From assembly GCF_042435035.1 (NCBI RefSeq), contig NZ_JBHMQT010000003.1, positions 248,001 through 312,000 of the forward strand: a stretch of DNA of 64,000 nucleotides. Reading direction: 5' to 3'. The notes beneath the pieces were generated by a model that saw only the letters and a list, made by a program, of their open reading frames with translations, was not told where the DNA came from and did no database searches. Both the position numbers and the translations under genes were made by a program. The first letter of the stretch is position 1, and every line of letters starts with the position of its first letter. Of this stretch, positions 25,028 to 33,097 are shown piece after piece. This DNA comes from Sphaerimonospora cavernae. GTDB lineage: Bacteria; Actinomycetota; Actinomycetes; Streptosporangiales; Streptosporangiaceae.

Positions 25028-26055
25028 ACGAGACGCTGCTGGAGCTTCAGGGGCTGGTCAAGCACTTCCCCGTCCGGGGCGGCGTGCTGATCAAGCATCA
25101 GGTCGGCAGCGTCCACGCGGTGGACGGGATCGACCTCGCGGTCGGAGCCGGCGAGACTGTCGGGCTCGTCGGCGAGTCGGGTTGCGGCAAGTCCACCACC
25201 GGGCGGCTGGCCGCGCGCCTGCTGGAGCCGACGGCAGGCAAGATCCTCTACCGGGGGCGGGACATCGCCCATGACTCCCGGCGCCGGCTCAAGCCGATCA
25301 GATCCGAGATCCAAATGATCTTCCAGGATCCCTACAGCTCACTCAACCCCCGCCACACCGTCGGCACGATCATCAGCGGCCCGATGGAGGTCAACGGCAT
25401 CGAGCCCGCGGGCGGCAGACGCAAGCGGGTGCAGGAACTCCTGGAGATCGTCGGCCTGAACCCCGAGCACTACAACCGGTTCCCTCACGAGTTCTCGGGC
25501 GGGCAGCGCCAGCGCATCGGCATCGCCCGCGCGCTGGCGCTCAACCCCAAACTGATCATCGCGGACGAGCCGGTGTCCGCGCTCGACGTGTCCATCCAGG
25601 CGCAGGTCGTCAACCTGCTGCAGGAGTTGCAGCGCGATCTCGGCATCGCGTTCCTGTTCATCGCGCACGACCTCGCCATCGTGCGTCACTTCTCCCAGCG
25701 CGTCGCGGTGATGTACCTCGGCAAGATCGTGGAGGTGGGCGACCGTCAGTCGATCTACGGGCGGCCGCGGCACCCGTACACGCACGCGCTGCTGTCCGCC
25801 GTGCCCGAACCCGACGTGGACGGCGAGCCCCGGGAGCGTATCCGCCTGGCCGGCGACGTGCCCTCCCCGATCAACCCGCCGTCGGGTTGCCGGTTCCGGA
25901 CCCGTTGCTGGAAGGCGCAGGACAAATGCACCACCGAGGTGCCCCCGCTGGTGCGGCTGAACGGCAACCGGGAGGGACACCTCACGGCCTGCCACTTCCC
26001 CGAGGCTCCCACGGTTCAGGGCGACGACGTCGTGCTCGACCCCGCCCTCGCCTGA
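25024..26055 (+). CDS. peptide ABC transporter ATP-binding protein (DppF/OppF type)
   Basis: 343 residues from the ATG overlapping the previous stop. Walker A GESGCGKSTTGRL, Q-loop MIFQDPYSSLNPRHT, signature FSGGQRQRIGIARAL, Walker B LIIADEPVSALDVSIQAQ, His switch FIAHDLAIVRH. The C-terminal extension SGCRFRTRCWKAQDKCTTEVPPL has the Cys cluster of this family. It forms the ATPase heterodimer with the preceding gene. The operon is followed by an intergenic repeat cluster. Confidence 0.94.
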   Translation: MNETLLELQGLVKHFPVRGGVLIKHQVGSVHAVDGIDLAVGAGETVGLVGESGCGKSTTGRLAARLLEPTAGKILYRGRDIAHDSRRRLKPIRSEIQMIFQDPYSSLNPRHTVGTIISGPMEVNGIEPAGGRRKRVQELLEIVGLNPEHYNRFPHEFSGGQRQRIGIARALALNPKLIIADEPVSALDVSIQAQVVNLLQELQRDLGIAFLFIAHDLAIVRHFSQRVAVMYLGKIVEVGDRQSIYGRPRHPYTHALLSAVPEPDVDGEPRERIRLAGDVPSPINPPSGCRFRTRCWKAQDKCTTEVPPLVRLNGNREGHLTACHFPEAPTVQGDDVVLDPALA

Positions 26056-26070
26056 CCCCCTCCCCCTCCC

Positions 26071-26319
26071 CGTGATCTTGCAGTTGCTCGCGGAAACCCC
26101 CTCCCACCAGGCCGAACACTTGTCGTGATCTTGCAGTTCCTCGCAGCGAAGGCCCCTCATCTGGCATTTCACCTTCCGTGATCTTGCACTGGAGCCGCCA
26201 ATGCAAGATCACGGAGTGAATCTGAGCAGCTCGTGGGCCATCTATGCGAGAAACTGCAAGATCACGAATGGCTGAAGTGCAGGCCAGAGCCGTTGCCTGC
26301 AAGTAATTGCAAGATCACG
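26071..26319. repeat. cluster of six short repeats, three in each orientation
   Basis: The core CGTGATCTTGCA occurs at 26071, 26124 and 26177 in forward orientation, and as TGCAAGATCACG ending at 26213, 26266 and 26319. Five of the copies continue with a version of GTTnCTCGCA. The two middle copies form a perfect 14-bp inverted repeat (26175-26188 / 26202-26215) with a 13-nt spacer. The 295-bp gap between the ABC operon end and rpe holds no other gene. No transposase is nearby. It may act as a bidirectional terminator and/or be a mobile REP-like element. Confidence 0.85.
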
Positions 26320-26350
26320 CGGGAAGGGGTGTGGGTTGCGTGGGGGGAGA

Positions 26351-27025
26351 TCACGCGGGGGTGGCGGTGGACTTCTCCGCGAGCGCTCGGAGGCTCCGTA
26401 CGGCTCGGGCGGGGTCGTCGGCCCCGTAGACGGCGTTGCCCGCCACGAACACGTCGGCCCCGGCCTCGGCGCAGCGCTCGATCGTCGTCTCCGACACCCC
26501 GCCGTCGACCTGGAGCCACACATCGCCGCCGTACTTGTCGATCAGCGCGCGGGCCCTGGCGACCTTCGGCAGCATGATGTCCAGGAACCTCTGCCCGCCG
26601 AAGCCCGGCTCCACGGTCATGACCAGCAGCATGTCGACCTCGGGCAGCAGGTCCTCGTAGAGCTCGACAGGTGTGGCCGGGTTCAGCGCCAGGCCCGACC
26701 TGGCGCCGGCCGCGCGGATCGCCCGCAGCGTGCGCACAGCTGCCCTGGCCGCCTCGGCGTGGATGGTGACGCTGGCGGCGCCCGCCTCCGCGTAGTCCGG
26801 CGCCCATCGGTCCGGCTCCTCGATCATCAGGTGGCAGTCGAGCGGCGTCGTGGTCGCCTTGAGCAGCGACTCCACGATCGGCAGGCCGAGCGTGAGGTTG
26901 GGCACGAAGCGATAGTCCATGACGTCCACGTGCAGCCAGTCGGCGATGCCCTCGACCCGGGCCGCCTCATCGGCGAGGCGGGCGAAGTCGGCGGACAGGA
27001 TGCTGGGCGAGATCTGTACGGCCAT
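26351..27025 (-). CDS. rpe: ribulose-phosphate 3-epimerase
   Basis: 224 residues beginning MAVQISPSILSADFARLADE. TIM-barrel active-site segments: LHVDVMDYRFVPNLTLG, DCHLMIEEP, VMTVEPGFGGQRF, LQVDGGVSETT, AGNAVYG. It interconverts ribulose 5-phosphate and xylulose 5-phosphate in the pentose phosphate pathway. ATG 27025 lies 11 nt after the rsmB stop, so it is probably the last gene of the def-fmt-rsmB-rpe unit. Confidence 0.95.
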   Translation of the reverse strand: MAVQISPSILSADFARLADEAARVEGIADWLHVDVMDYRFVPNLTLGLPIVESLLKATTTPLDCHLMIEEPDRWAPDYAEAGAASVTIHAEAARAAVRTLRAIRAAGARSGLALNPATPVELYEDLLPEVDMLLVMTVEPGFGGQRFLDIMLPKVARARALIDKYGGDVWLQVDGGVSETTIERCAEAGADVFVAGNAVYGADDPARAVRSLRALAEKSTATPA

Positions 27026-27036
27026 AGTCCCGGAGT

Positions 27037-28476
27037 CTATTTGGCCTGCAACAGCGCCAGGAACATGGCGTCTGTGCCGTGCCGGTGCGGCCAGAACCGC
27101 ACGTAGGGGCCGTCGCCGAGCCCCGGCGCCTCGGGCAGGAACTCCCGCGCGTCCAGCACCTCTGCCCTCTCCCGCGGCACCTCGCCCACCACGGCGGACG
27201 TCTCCGCCAGATGCGGCGAGCAGGTCACGTAGGCCACCACCCCGCCGGGCCGTACGGCTCGCAGAGCCGAGTCCAGCAGCCGCCGCTGCAGCCGGGTCAG
27301 TTCGGGGATGTCGCGGGGATCGCGCCGCCAGCGGGCTTCGGGCCGACGGCGCAGGGCGCCCAGACCGGTGCAGGGGGCGTCGAGCATCACCCGGTCGAAC
27401 ACCCCGGGCCGCCAGGCCGGCTCGGTCCCGTCGGCGGTCACGACCGCGGCCTCCCTGGTCGTCCCCCAGACGAGCCGGGCGCGGTGGTACTGAACGTCGG
27501 CGGCGAGCAGCCTCGCGCCGCGCTGCGCGGCCAGCGCGTCGAGCAACCCGGCCTTCCCGCCCGGTCCCGCGCACATGTCCAGCCAGTCGCGATCCCTGCC
27601 GGCGACGGGCACTCGGGTGAGTGCGAGCGCGACGAGCTGGCTCGCCTCGTCCTGCACCGCGGCGCGTGCCTCGCCCACCGCCGGGATCGACGCCGGATCC
27701 CCCTCGGGCAGATAGGCGCCGTACGGCGAGTAGCCGGCGGCTTCGGCACCCGCCGAGACAAGCTCGTCGACCGAGCAGCGCCCCGGACGCGCCACCAGCG
27801 CCACCCGGGGCCGCTCGTTGTCCGCCGCCAGCAGCGCGGCGGTCTCGTCCACGTCGCCGCCGACCGCGTCGCGCAGCGCGTTCACGATCCAGCGGGGGTG
27901 GCTGTACGCCACGGCGAGGTGACCGACCGGGTCCTCCTCGCGGGGCGGGGCCACGATGACGAGCCACTCCTCCAGCGTGCGGCCGGCGACCTTGCGTAGT
28001 ACGGCGTTCGCGTAGCGCGAGGGGCCGGGACCGACCCGATGCCGGACCAGATCGATCGTGGCGCTCACCGCCGCGTGCGGTGGGATGCGAGTGCGCAGGA
28101 GTTGGTGCACGCCGAGCCTGACGGCGTCCAGCAACGGCGGGTCCACGTGCTCGGGAGCCCGATCGCTGCAGGCGGCGATGATCTCGTCGTAGGTGCCGAG
28201 GCCGCGCAGCGTGCCGTAGGCCAGCTCGGTGGCGAGGGCGGCGTCCCGGCCCGCGATGCCGCGTCTGCGCAGCAGCGTGGGCAGCAGCAGGTTGGCGTAC
28301 GCGTCACGCTCGTCGACGGCTCTCATCAGGTCGTAGGCCGCGTTCCTCGCCGCGTCGGGCCTGCCGCCGGGCCGCCGCTTGCCGGGCCCCGGCTGTCCAG
28401 ATCCCGGCTGTCCAGTTCTCTGCTTGTCGGACCCCTGCATGCCTGTGGGCCGCCTTCCGGAGTGCCGCCGCGTCAT
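27037..28476 (-). CDS. rsmB: 16S rRNA (cytosine-C5) methyltransferase, RsmB/Sun family
   Basis: 479 residues. A basic, Gly/Pro-rich N-terminal stretch precedes a NusB-like helical domain (about 40-180). The SAM domain shows DMCAGPGGKAGLLDAL, DAPCTGLGALRRRPEARWRRDP (a catalytic Cys) and VAYVTCSPHLAETSAVV (second Cys). The expected target is C967 of 16S rRNA. It overlaps fmt by ATGA. The repeated G-Q-P-G in the N-terminus comes from short DNA repeats. Confidence 0.93.
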   Translation of the reverse strand: MTRRHSGRRPTGMQGSDKQRTGQPGSGQPGPGKRRPGGRPDAARNAAYDLMRAVDERDAYANLLLPTLLRRRGIAGRDAALATELAYGTLRGLGTYDEIIAACSDRAPEHVDPPLLDAVRLGVHQLLRTRIPPHAAVSATIDLVRHRVGPGPSRYANAVLRKVAGRTLEEWLVIVAPPREEDPVGHLAVAYSHPRWIVNALRDAVGGDVDETAALLAADNERPRVALVARPGRCSVDELVSAGAEAAGYSPYGAYLPEGDPASIPAVGEARAAVQDEASQLVALALTRVPVAGRDRDWLDMCAGPGGKAGLLDALAAQRGARLLAADVQYHRARLVWGTTREAAVVTADGTEPAWRPGVFDRVMLDAPCTGLGALRRRPEARWRRDPRDIPELTRLQRRLLDSALRAVRPGGVVAYVTCSPHLAETSAVVGEVPRERAEVLDAREFLPEAPGLGDGPYVRFWPHRHGTDAMFLALLQAK

Positions 28477-29432
28477 CCGAAGCGCTCCACGCCGTCAAGT
28501 GGGCCGTCACCGGACGGGCCGGCGATGCGGACGCCGCGCGCCCACTCGGCGGCCGTCATCACCCGCTTGCCCTGCGGCTGCACCTCGCCGAGCTCTACCG
28601 GGTGGGTGCCGGTGCCGACGAGCACGGTGTTCTTCGCGGCGCTGATCTCGGCGGGCGCGAGCGCGGCCGATGCCTGCGGCGCGAGCCGTACCGAGCCGAT
28701 CTTGACCCGCTGACCGCGGAACTCGGTCCACGCGCCCGGCGCGGGCGTGCAGGCGCGTACCAGCCGGTCCACTCGCATGGCCGGGGCCGCCCACTCGACA
28801 CGCGCGTCCTCGACCTCGATCTTCGGTGCGATGCTCACCCCGTCGGCCGGCTGCGGGCGGGCCTCCAGTGTGCCGTCCTCGACGCCGTCGAGCGTCGCCG
28901 CGAGCAGCCCGGCCCCCGACTCGGCGAGCCTGGCCAGCAGCGCGCCGCTGGTGTCGTCCGGGCGGACCTGCTCGGTCACACAGCCGAAGACGGGGCCGGC
29001 GTCCAACTCCTTGACGATCCGGAAGGTCGTCGCGCCGGTGATCTCGTCGCCGTGCAGTACGGCATGCTGAACCGGGGCGGCACCCCGCCACGCGGGCAGC
29101 AACGAGAAATGGAGATTTATCCAGCCAAACGGCGGAATATCCAAGGCGGCCTGCGGCAGCAAAGCGCCATAGGCGACGACCGGACAGCAGTCCGGATTTA
29201 TCGCCCTGAGCCGGTCGAGGAATTCCACGTCTCCGGCCTTCGCCGGTTTGAGCACCTCGATGCCCGACTCCTCGGCGAGCTGAGCCACCGGGCTGGGATG
29301 GACCTGGCGTCCCCGGCCGGATCTGGCGTCCGGGCGGGTGACGACGGCGACCACCTCGTGGCGGGGCGAGTCGAGCAGGACCCGCAACGACGGGAGCGCG
29401 GTGTCCGGAGTGCCGGCGAAGACCAGGCGCAC
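28473..29432 (-). CDS. fmt: methionyl-tRNA formyltransferase
   Basis: 319 residues, starting MRLVFAGTPDTALPSLRVLLDS. Catalytic motif INLHFSLLPAWRGAAPVQHAVLHGDEITGATTF supplies the Asn, His and Asp of the family, with the tetrahydrofolate loop beside it. The C-terminal OB-like domain binds the tRNA. The GTG start overlaps the def stop by one base, and the pair acts at the two ends of N-formylmethionine metabolism. Confidence 0.95.
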   Translation of the reverse strand: MRLVFAGTPDTALPSLRVLLDSPRHEVVAVVTRPDARSGRGRQVHPSPVAQLAEESGIEVLKPAKAGDVEFLDRLRAINPDCCPVVAYGALLPQAALDIPPFGWINLHFSLLPAWRGAAPVQHAVLHGDEITGATTFRIVKELDAGPVFGCVTEQVRPDDTSGALLARLAESGAGLLAATLDGVEDGTLEARPQPADGVSIAPKIEVEDARVEWAAPAMRVDRLVRACTPAPGAWTEFRGQRVKIGSVRLAPQASAALAPAEISAAKNTVLVGTGTHPVELGEVQPQGKRVMTAAEWARGVRIAGPSGDGPLDGVERFG

Positions 29433-29980
29433 TACAGGGCCTTCCCTTGGGTGGCGTGCGGCGAGAACTTGACGACCGGCGCGGAAAGGCCGCTCCAGTC
29501 GGCCTCACGGATCGCCTTCATCGCCAGCTTGCGCTGCTTGGGATCCATCCGGTCGATGAACAGCACGCCGTCCAGGTGATCGGTCTCGTGCTGGAAGCAG
29601 CGGGCCATCACCTCGGTGCCTTCCAGGACGACCGGCTCGCCGTACATGTTGAAGCCCTTGGCGACCGCCCTGATCGCACGCGGGGTCGGGAAGGACATGC
29701 CGGGGAAGGACAGGCAGCCTTCCTCGCCCTCCTCGTCCATCTCGTCCGACAGGTCGAGGTCAGGGTTGATCACGTGACCGAGCTGCTCGTCCACGTAGTA
29801 GGTGAACACCCGCAACCCGACACCGATCTGCGGCGCGGCCAGGCCCGCACCCGGCGCGTCCATCATCGTTTCGGTCAGGTCCTTGACGAGCCTGCGCAGC
29901 TCCTTGTCGAAGTCGACCACCGGCTCCGCCGGCGTGCGCAGCACCGGGTCGCCGAAAAGGCGGATCGGCTGAATGGCCAA
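29432..29980 (-). CDS. def: peptide deformylase
   Basis: 182 residues with all three metal-site motifs: GAGLAAPQ, EEGCLSFPG (ligand Cys) and QHETDHLDG (two His and catalytic Glu). It removes the formyl group from nascent proteins. The start is a TTG with GGAG 7 nt upstream; no better start is nearby. Immediately upstream is a 91-bp gap after a gene of unknown function. Confidence 0.95.
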   Translation of the reverse strand: MAIQPIRLFGDPVLRTPAEPVVDFDKELRRLVKDLTETMMDAPGAGLAAPQIGVGLRVFTYYVDEQLGHVINPDLDLSDEMDEEGEEGCLSFPGMSFPTPRAIRAVAKGFNMYGEPVVLEGTEVMARCFQHETDHLDGVLFIDRMDPKQRKLAMKAIREADWSGLSAPVVKFSPHATQGKAL

Positions 29981-30071
29981 CGATCGGCTCCGTTCATATC
30001 ACGACGTCGAAATATCACCTCAGTCTAGGGGGTGTTCAGCAAGTGTCGGCCGTCACGAGCGCGGGTCCTGC

Positions 30072-31295
30072 CTAGGGACGTGAGCGGACCTTCATCGCCG
30101 TCTTCCTCGCAGTCTTGGCGATCAACGGCTCGGGGTGGTGCCTGCCGAGCATCTCCAGCACGGCGAGGGTGTCGGGGTGGTCCACCCGTCCCATCTCGGG
30201 GACCAGCACGAGCAGGTCCTCCCCGAGGATGTCGAAATGGGCCACCGAGTCGATGGGGGCACCCAGGTAGAGCAGGGCAGCGAGGGTGTCCACGGCCACC
30301 CAGGCGCCGTCTCCCTCGCCCAGTGCCGGGGCGTCCAGATCGCGGACGCCCAGCCACGCCGCGGCGTACCGCCACATCATCGGCTCACCGAGGGCCTCGC
30401 GGACCGCGTGCTCGGCCTCCGGGCCCAGCTCCTCCAGGATGGTCCCGGCCGTGCCGCGCTGGGCGGCGTTGCCGGATGAAGCGATCTTGACCAGCTCGCG
30501 GGCGGCGTCCTCGGGGGCTCGGCGCTCCAGCCACAGGGTCGCCGCGCTGGCCGACGCCCGGCCGGTCAGCATGGCGTCGATCAGCTCCCCGGCGCTCTGC
30601 CCGGCGAAGGCCGCCACCTCGCGCAGCGAGGGCGCGTCGTGTCCCTCCCGTAGCAGGTCGCGGCGTACGGCCCATACGCCGGGCTCGGTGAGCCGTACGA
30701 GATCGCCGGTCAGCTCGATCAGCCCGCAGTACTCCAGCAGCGCCATGGCCTCGGCCAGCTCACCGGGCAGCGTCATCCGCAGCCGTCTGAGCTCGGTCTG
30801 GCGGGCGCCGCAGCCGACCTCGTGCGCCTGGAGGATGCCACCGGCCAGGTTCGCCATCGGCATGCCGTCGCGGACGGAGTAGATGGTCGCGAGGATCTCG
30901 GTGAGATGCTCGTCGACGACTCGGGACCCGGTCAGGCCCTCCTCCGTGCGGTCGAGTATGTCCATGACCACGCCGTCCCAGAACTCCATCGGGTCAGCGG
31001 CCCCGGCCCCGGGACCGGGGCGGGCGCTGCCGCCGGGCGTCACATCGAGGAGCCGGCCGTTGACCGCCACGACCCAGAGCAGGTGCAGCCGCGCGCCGTT
31101 CAGCCCAAGCTCGGCGACGGCCGCGCGAGCGTCGGCGTCGGTCAGCAGCCCCCGCTCGGTGACCTCGCGCACGCCGGTCCAGCCGGCCAGCCGTACGGCG
31201 TCGCCTACGATGGGCGCATCTCGCACCATCCGCGCCAACTCCTCGTCAGGGGCGAGGTCGACCGGCGGGAATGTGAGTACGTCGCTGTCGGCCAT
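30072..31295 (-). CDS. protein of unknown function, shorter member of a tandem paralogous pair
   Basis: 407 residues, no known family recognised. It is clearly related to the next gene upstream, most obviously at the C-terminus (here VDHPDTLAVLEMLGRHH, partner VEHPDVVEVLELLGNSL, both ending in a basic KARSR-like tail). The middle has a winged-helix-like stretch (ALLEYCGLIELTGDLVRLTEPGVWAVRRDLL). Helical repeats follow with Ala/Glu-rich segments, like HEAT-type repeats. No TM or signal peptide. It lies 23 nt downstream of its paralogue, probably one transcript. Confidence 0.7.
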   Translation of the reverse strand: MADSDVLTFPPVDLAPDEELARMVRDAPIVGDAVRLAGWTGVREVTERGLLTDADARAAVAELGLNGARLHLLWVVAVNGRLLDVTPGGSARPGPGAGAADPMEFWDGVVMDILDRTEEGLTGSRVVDEHLTEILATIYSVRDGMPMANLAGGILQAHEVGCGARQTELRRLRMTLPGELAEAMALLEYCGLIELTGDLVRLTEPGVWAVRRDLLREGHDAPSLREVAAFAGQSAGELIDAMLTGRASASAATLWLERRAPEDAARELVKIASSGNAAQRGTAGTILEELGPEAEHAVREALGEPMMWRYAAAWLGVRDLDAPALGEGDGAWVAVDTLAALLYLGAPIDSVAHFDILGEDLLVLVPEMGRVDHPDTLAVLEMLGRHHPEPLIAKTARKTAMKVRSRP

Positions 31296-31318
31296 TGCAG
31301 CAACTTACTCCACTCCAG

Positions 31319-33028
31319 TCACCGGATGCCCCGCGAACGGGCCTTGAACGCCGCCTTCCTGGCCGCCTTGGCCGACGCCCGATCGGACAGGGAGTTGCCG
31401 AGCAGTTCCAGAACCTCGACGACGTCGGGGTGTTCGACCCGCCACATGTCCTCGATCAGATGGGCGGGCGGTCCCGACACGGCGATGTTCTCCGCGAAGC
31501 CGTCCGGGTCGGCCTCAGCCGCCGGCAGCGCCAACGCCAGCATGTCGACGGTGACCCACAGCACCTCTTCGTGGGTGAGCACGGGGGCTTCCAGACCCCG
31601 GGCGGACAGCCAGTGGGCGGCGTGCGGCCGCAACTCCGGGTCGTCCAGACAGGACCGGACGACCGGGGCCGCCTCCACGCCCAGCCGGTCGACGATCGTG
31701 ACGGCGATGCCGCGCACCTCGGCCGGCGCGCCCGCCACCGCGGCGAGCAGTTCCGCCGCCGCCTGCTCGGGGGTGCGGCGGACCAGCCATGCCTCGACGT
31801 CGCGCTCCGCCACCTCGGCGGGCAGGCCGTCGCTGATGAGGCCTGCGATCAGCCCGCTCGCATCGCCCTCGGCGAGATCCGGCGCGACCGGGGCGTCCAG
31901 TCCCATTTCCGAGTAGATCTCCCGCAGCCCCCACAGCCCCCGCGGAGTCAGGGTCAGACCGTCCTCGGTGATCTGGACCGTTCCCGTGTAGGCGAGGCCG
32001 GCGAGCGCCGCGTCCAGTCGCCCGTCGGACGATATGTTCATCGGCCCACCCTCGACCGGCCCGCCCGCTACTGGGCCGTGCTCGGTCGACGCGGAAGACC
32101 GACCGGCCGCGATCTCGCGCAGGTACTCGGCGACCGCCTCACTCGGGACCGGCGCCTGCAGCCGGTAGAGCAGGTCGTGGACCGAGTACATCTCCTCGTC
32201 GACGGCGGGCTCCCCGGTGACCGCCACCGGCGCCTCGATCAGGAACTCGATGGTCCCCGCCCACAGGTCGAGCACCTCTTCGTCCGCCCGGGCGGCCAGC
32301 GGCCGGAACCCCTCGCCCGCCACGACGACCGTCCTGTCCACCCTGGCCAATCCCAGGTCCAGTGCGAGCCGCCAGGCCAGGGCCGGCCGCTCCACACTCG
32401 CCTCCGCCGCGACGTCGCGGGCATCCCTGACCCGCAACGCCTTGCGCGTCGTCGTGGTGCGTCCGCCGTCGACCAGCCACGTCACGACATGGTGGGCGTC
32501 ACGCAGCAGGGGCGCCTCCCGCACGGCGGCGGCGATCTCGGTGGCGGGCGGGAGCCGTACGGCGGGCAGGGGCGCACAGCCGGGGCAGTCGCAGTCGGCC
32601 GAGCCGGGCTCGACCAGTTCCAGGGAGTCGGGCCCGATGGCGCTGAAGATGCTCTTGGCCATGCCGAACTTGGTGGTGTCGGCGAGCGCCCGGGGCATCT
32701 CGGGCTCGATCTCGTCGATGGTCTCCCGCATCCTGATGGCGACCTTGCCGCCGATCTCCCCCGTGTCGAGGAGGAACTCCACCAGCGTGCGAGCCGCGGA
32801 GATGGTCTCCGGCGCGCTCTCCGGCGGGGCGATGACCTTCCTCGGATAGATCTCCAGCAGGAGTTCCTCGAAGGTGCCCGGCCGGAAGTCGCCGAGCTCC
32901 CTCACCTCCAGATAGTCGCTGGCGTAGTCGCACAGCAGACGGACCTCGTCGACGTCGACCTCCACGCCCTTCTCGCACCCCCACGTGCGAAGGCCGTCGA
33001 TGGCCCGGTTCACCCATTCGATCGACAC
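31319..33028 (-). CDS. protein of unknown function, longer member of a tandem paralogous pair
   Basis: 569 residues. The last 400 or so match the downstream neighbour; a unique N-terminal part (about 1-150) ends in a Cys cluster, C146-D-C148-P-G-C151, which could bind metal. A winged-helix-like segment GTVQITEDGLTLTPRGLWGLREIY lies near 335-360, then HEAT-like helical repeats and a basic tail. No function can be assigned. The GTG start has no ribosome site and lies 6 nt after TAGCGT, so the transcript is probably leaderless. It sits between priA and def. Confidence 0.7.
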   Translation of the reverse strand: MSIEWVNRAIDGLRTWGCEKGVEVDVDEVRLLCDYASDYLEVRELGDFRPGTFEELLLEIYPRKVIAPPESAPETISAARTLVEFLLDTGEIGGKVAIRMRETIDEIEPEMPRALADTTKFGMAKSIFSAIGPDSLELVEPGSADCDCPGCAPLPAVRLPPATEIAAAVREAPLLRDAHHVVTWLVDGGRTTTTRKALRVRDARDVAAEASVERPALAWRLALDLGLARVDRTVVVAGEGFRPLAARADEEVLDLWAGTIEFLIEAPVAVTGEPAVDEEMYSVHDLLYRLQAPVPSEAVAEYLREIAAGRSSASTEHGPVAGGPVEGGPMNISSDGRLDAALAGLAYTGTVQITEDGLTLTPRGLWGLREIYSEMGLDAPVAPDLAEGDASGLIAGLISDGLPAEVAERDVEAWLVRRTPEQAAAELLAAVAGAPAEVRGIAVTIVDRLGVEAAPVVRSCLDDPELRPHAAHWLSARGLEAPVLTHEEVLWVTVDMLALALPAAEADPDGFAENIAVSGPPAHLIEDMWRVEHPDVVEVLELLGNSLSDRASAKAARKAAFKARSRGIR

Positions 33029-33034
33029 AGGAAG

Positions 33035-33040
33035 ACGCTA
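33035..33040 (-). promoter_or_regulatory. leaderless -10 box of the paralogous pair
   Basis: TAGCGT on the minus strand ends 6 nt before GTG 33028. Its presence indicates that the unknown pair is transcribed separately from priA. Confidence 0.4.
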
Positions 33041-33097
33041 ACGGCTCACTGACCCCATAGCGAATCGGTCACCTCGTACATGATCTTGCTACTCCGG

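Noticed and set aside
26056..26350. Insertion sequence or integrated element around the repeat cluster
   Set aside because: No transposase or recombinase gene, no target duplication and no tRNA are present. Only the short repeats remain.
33078..33092. Possible seventh copy of the CGTGATCTTGCA repeat (near ATGATCTTGCTAC)
   Set aside because: Only nine of the twelve core bases match in a row and the rest of the unit is missing.
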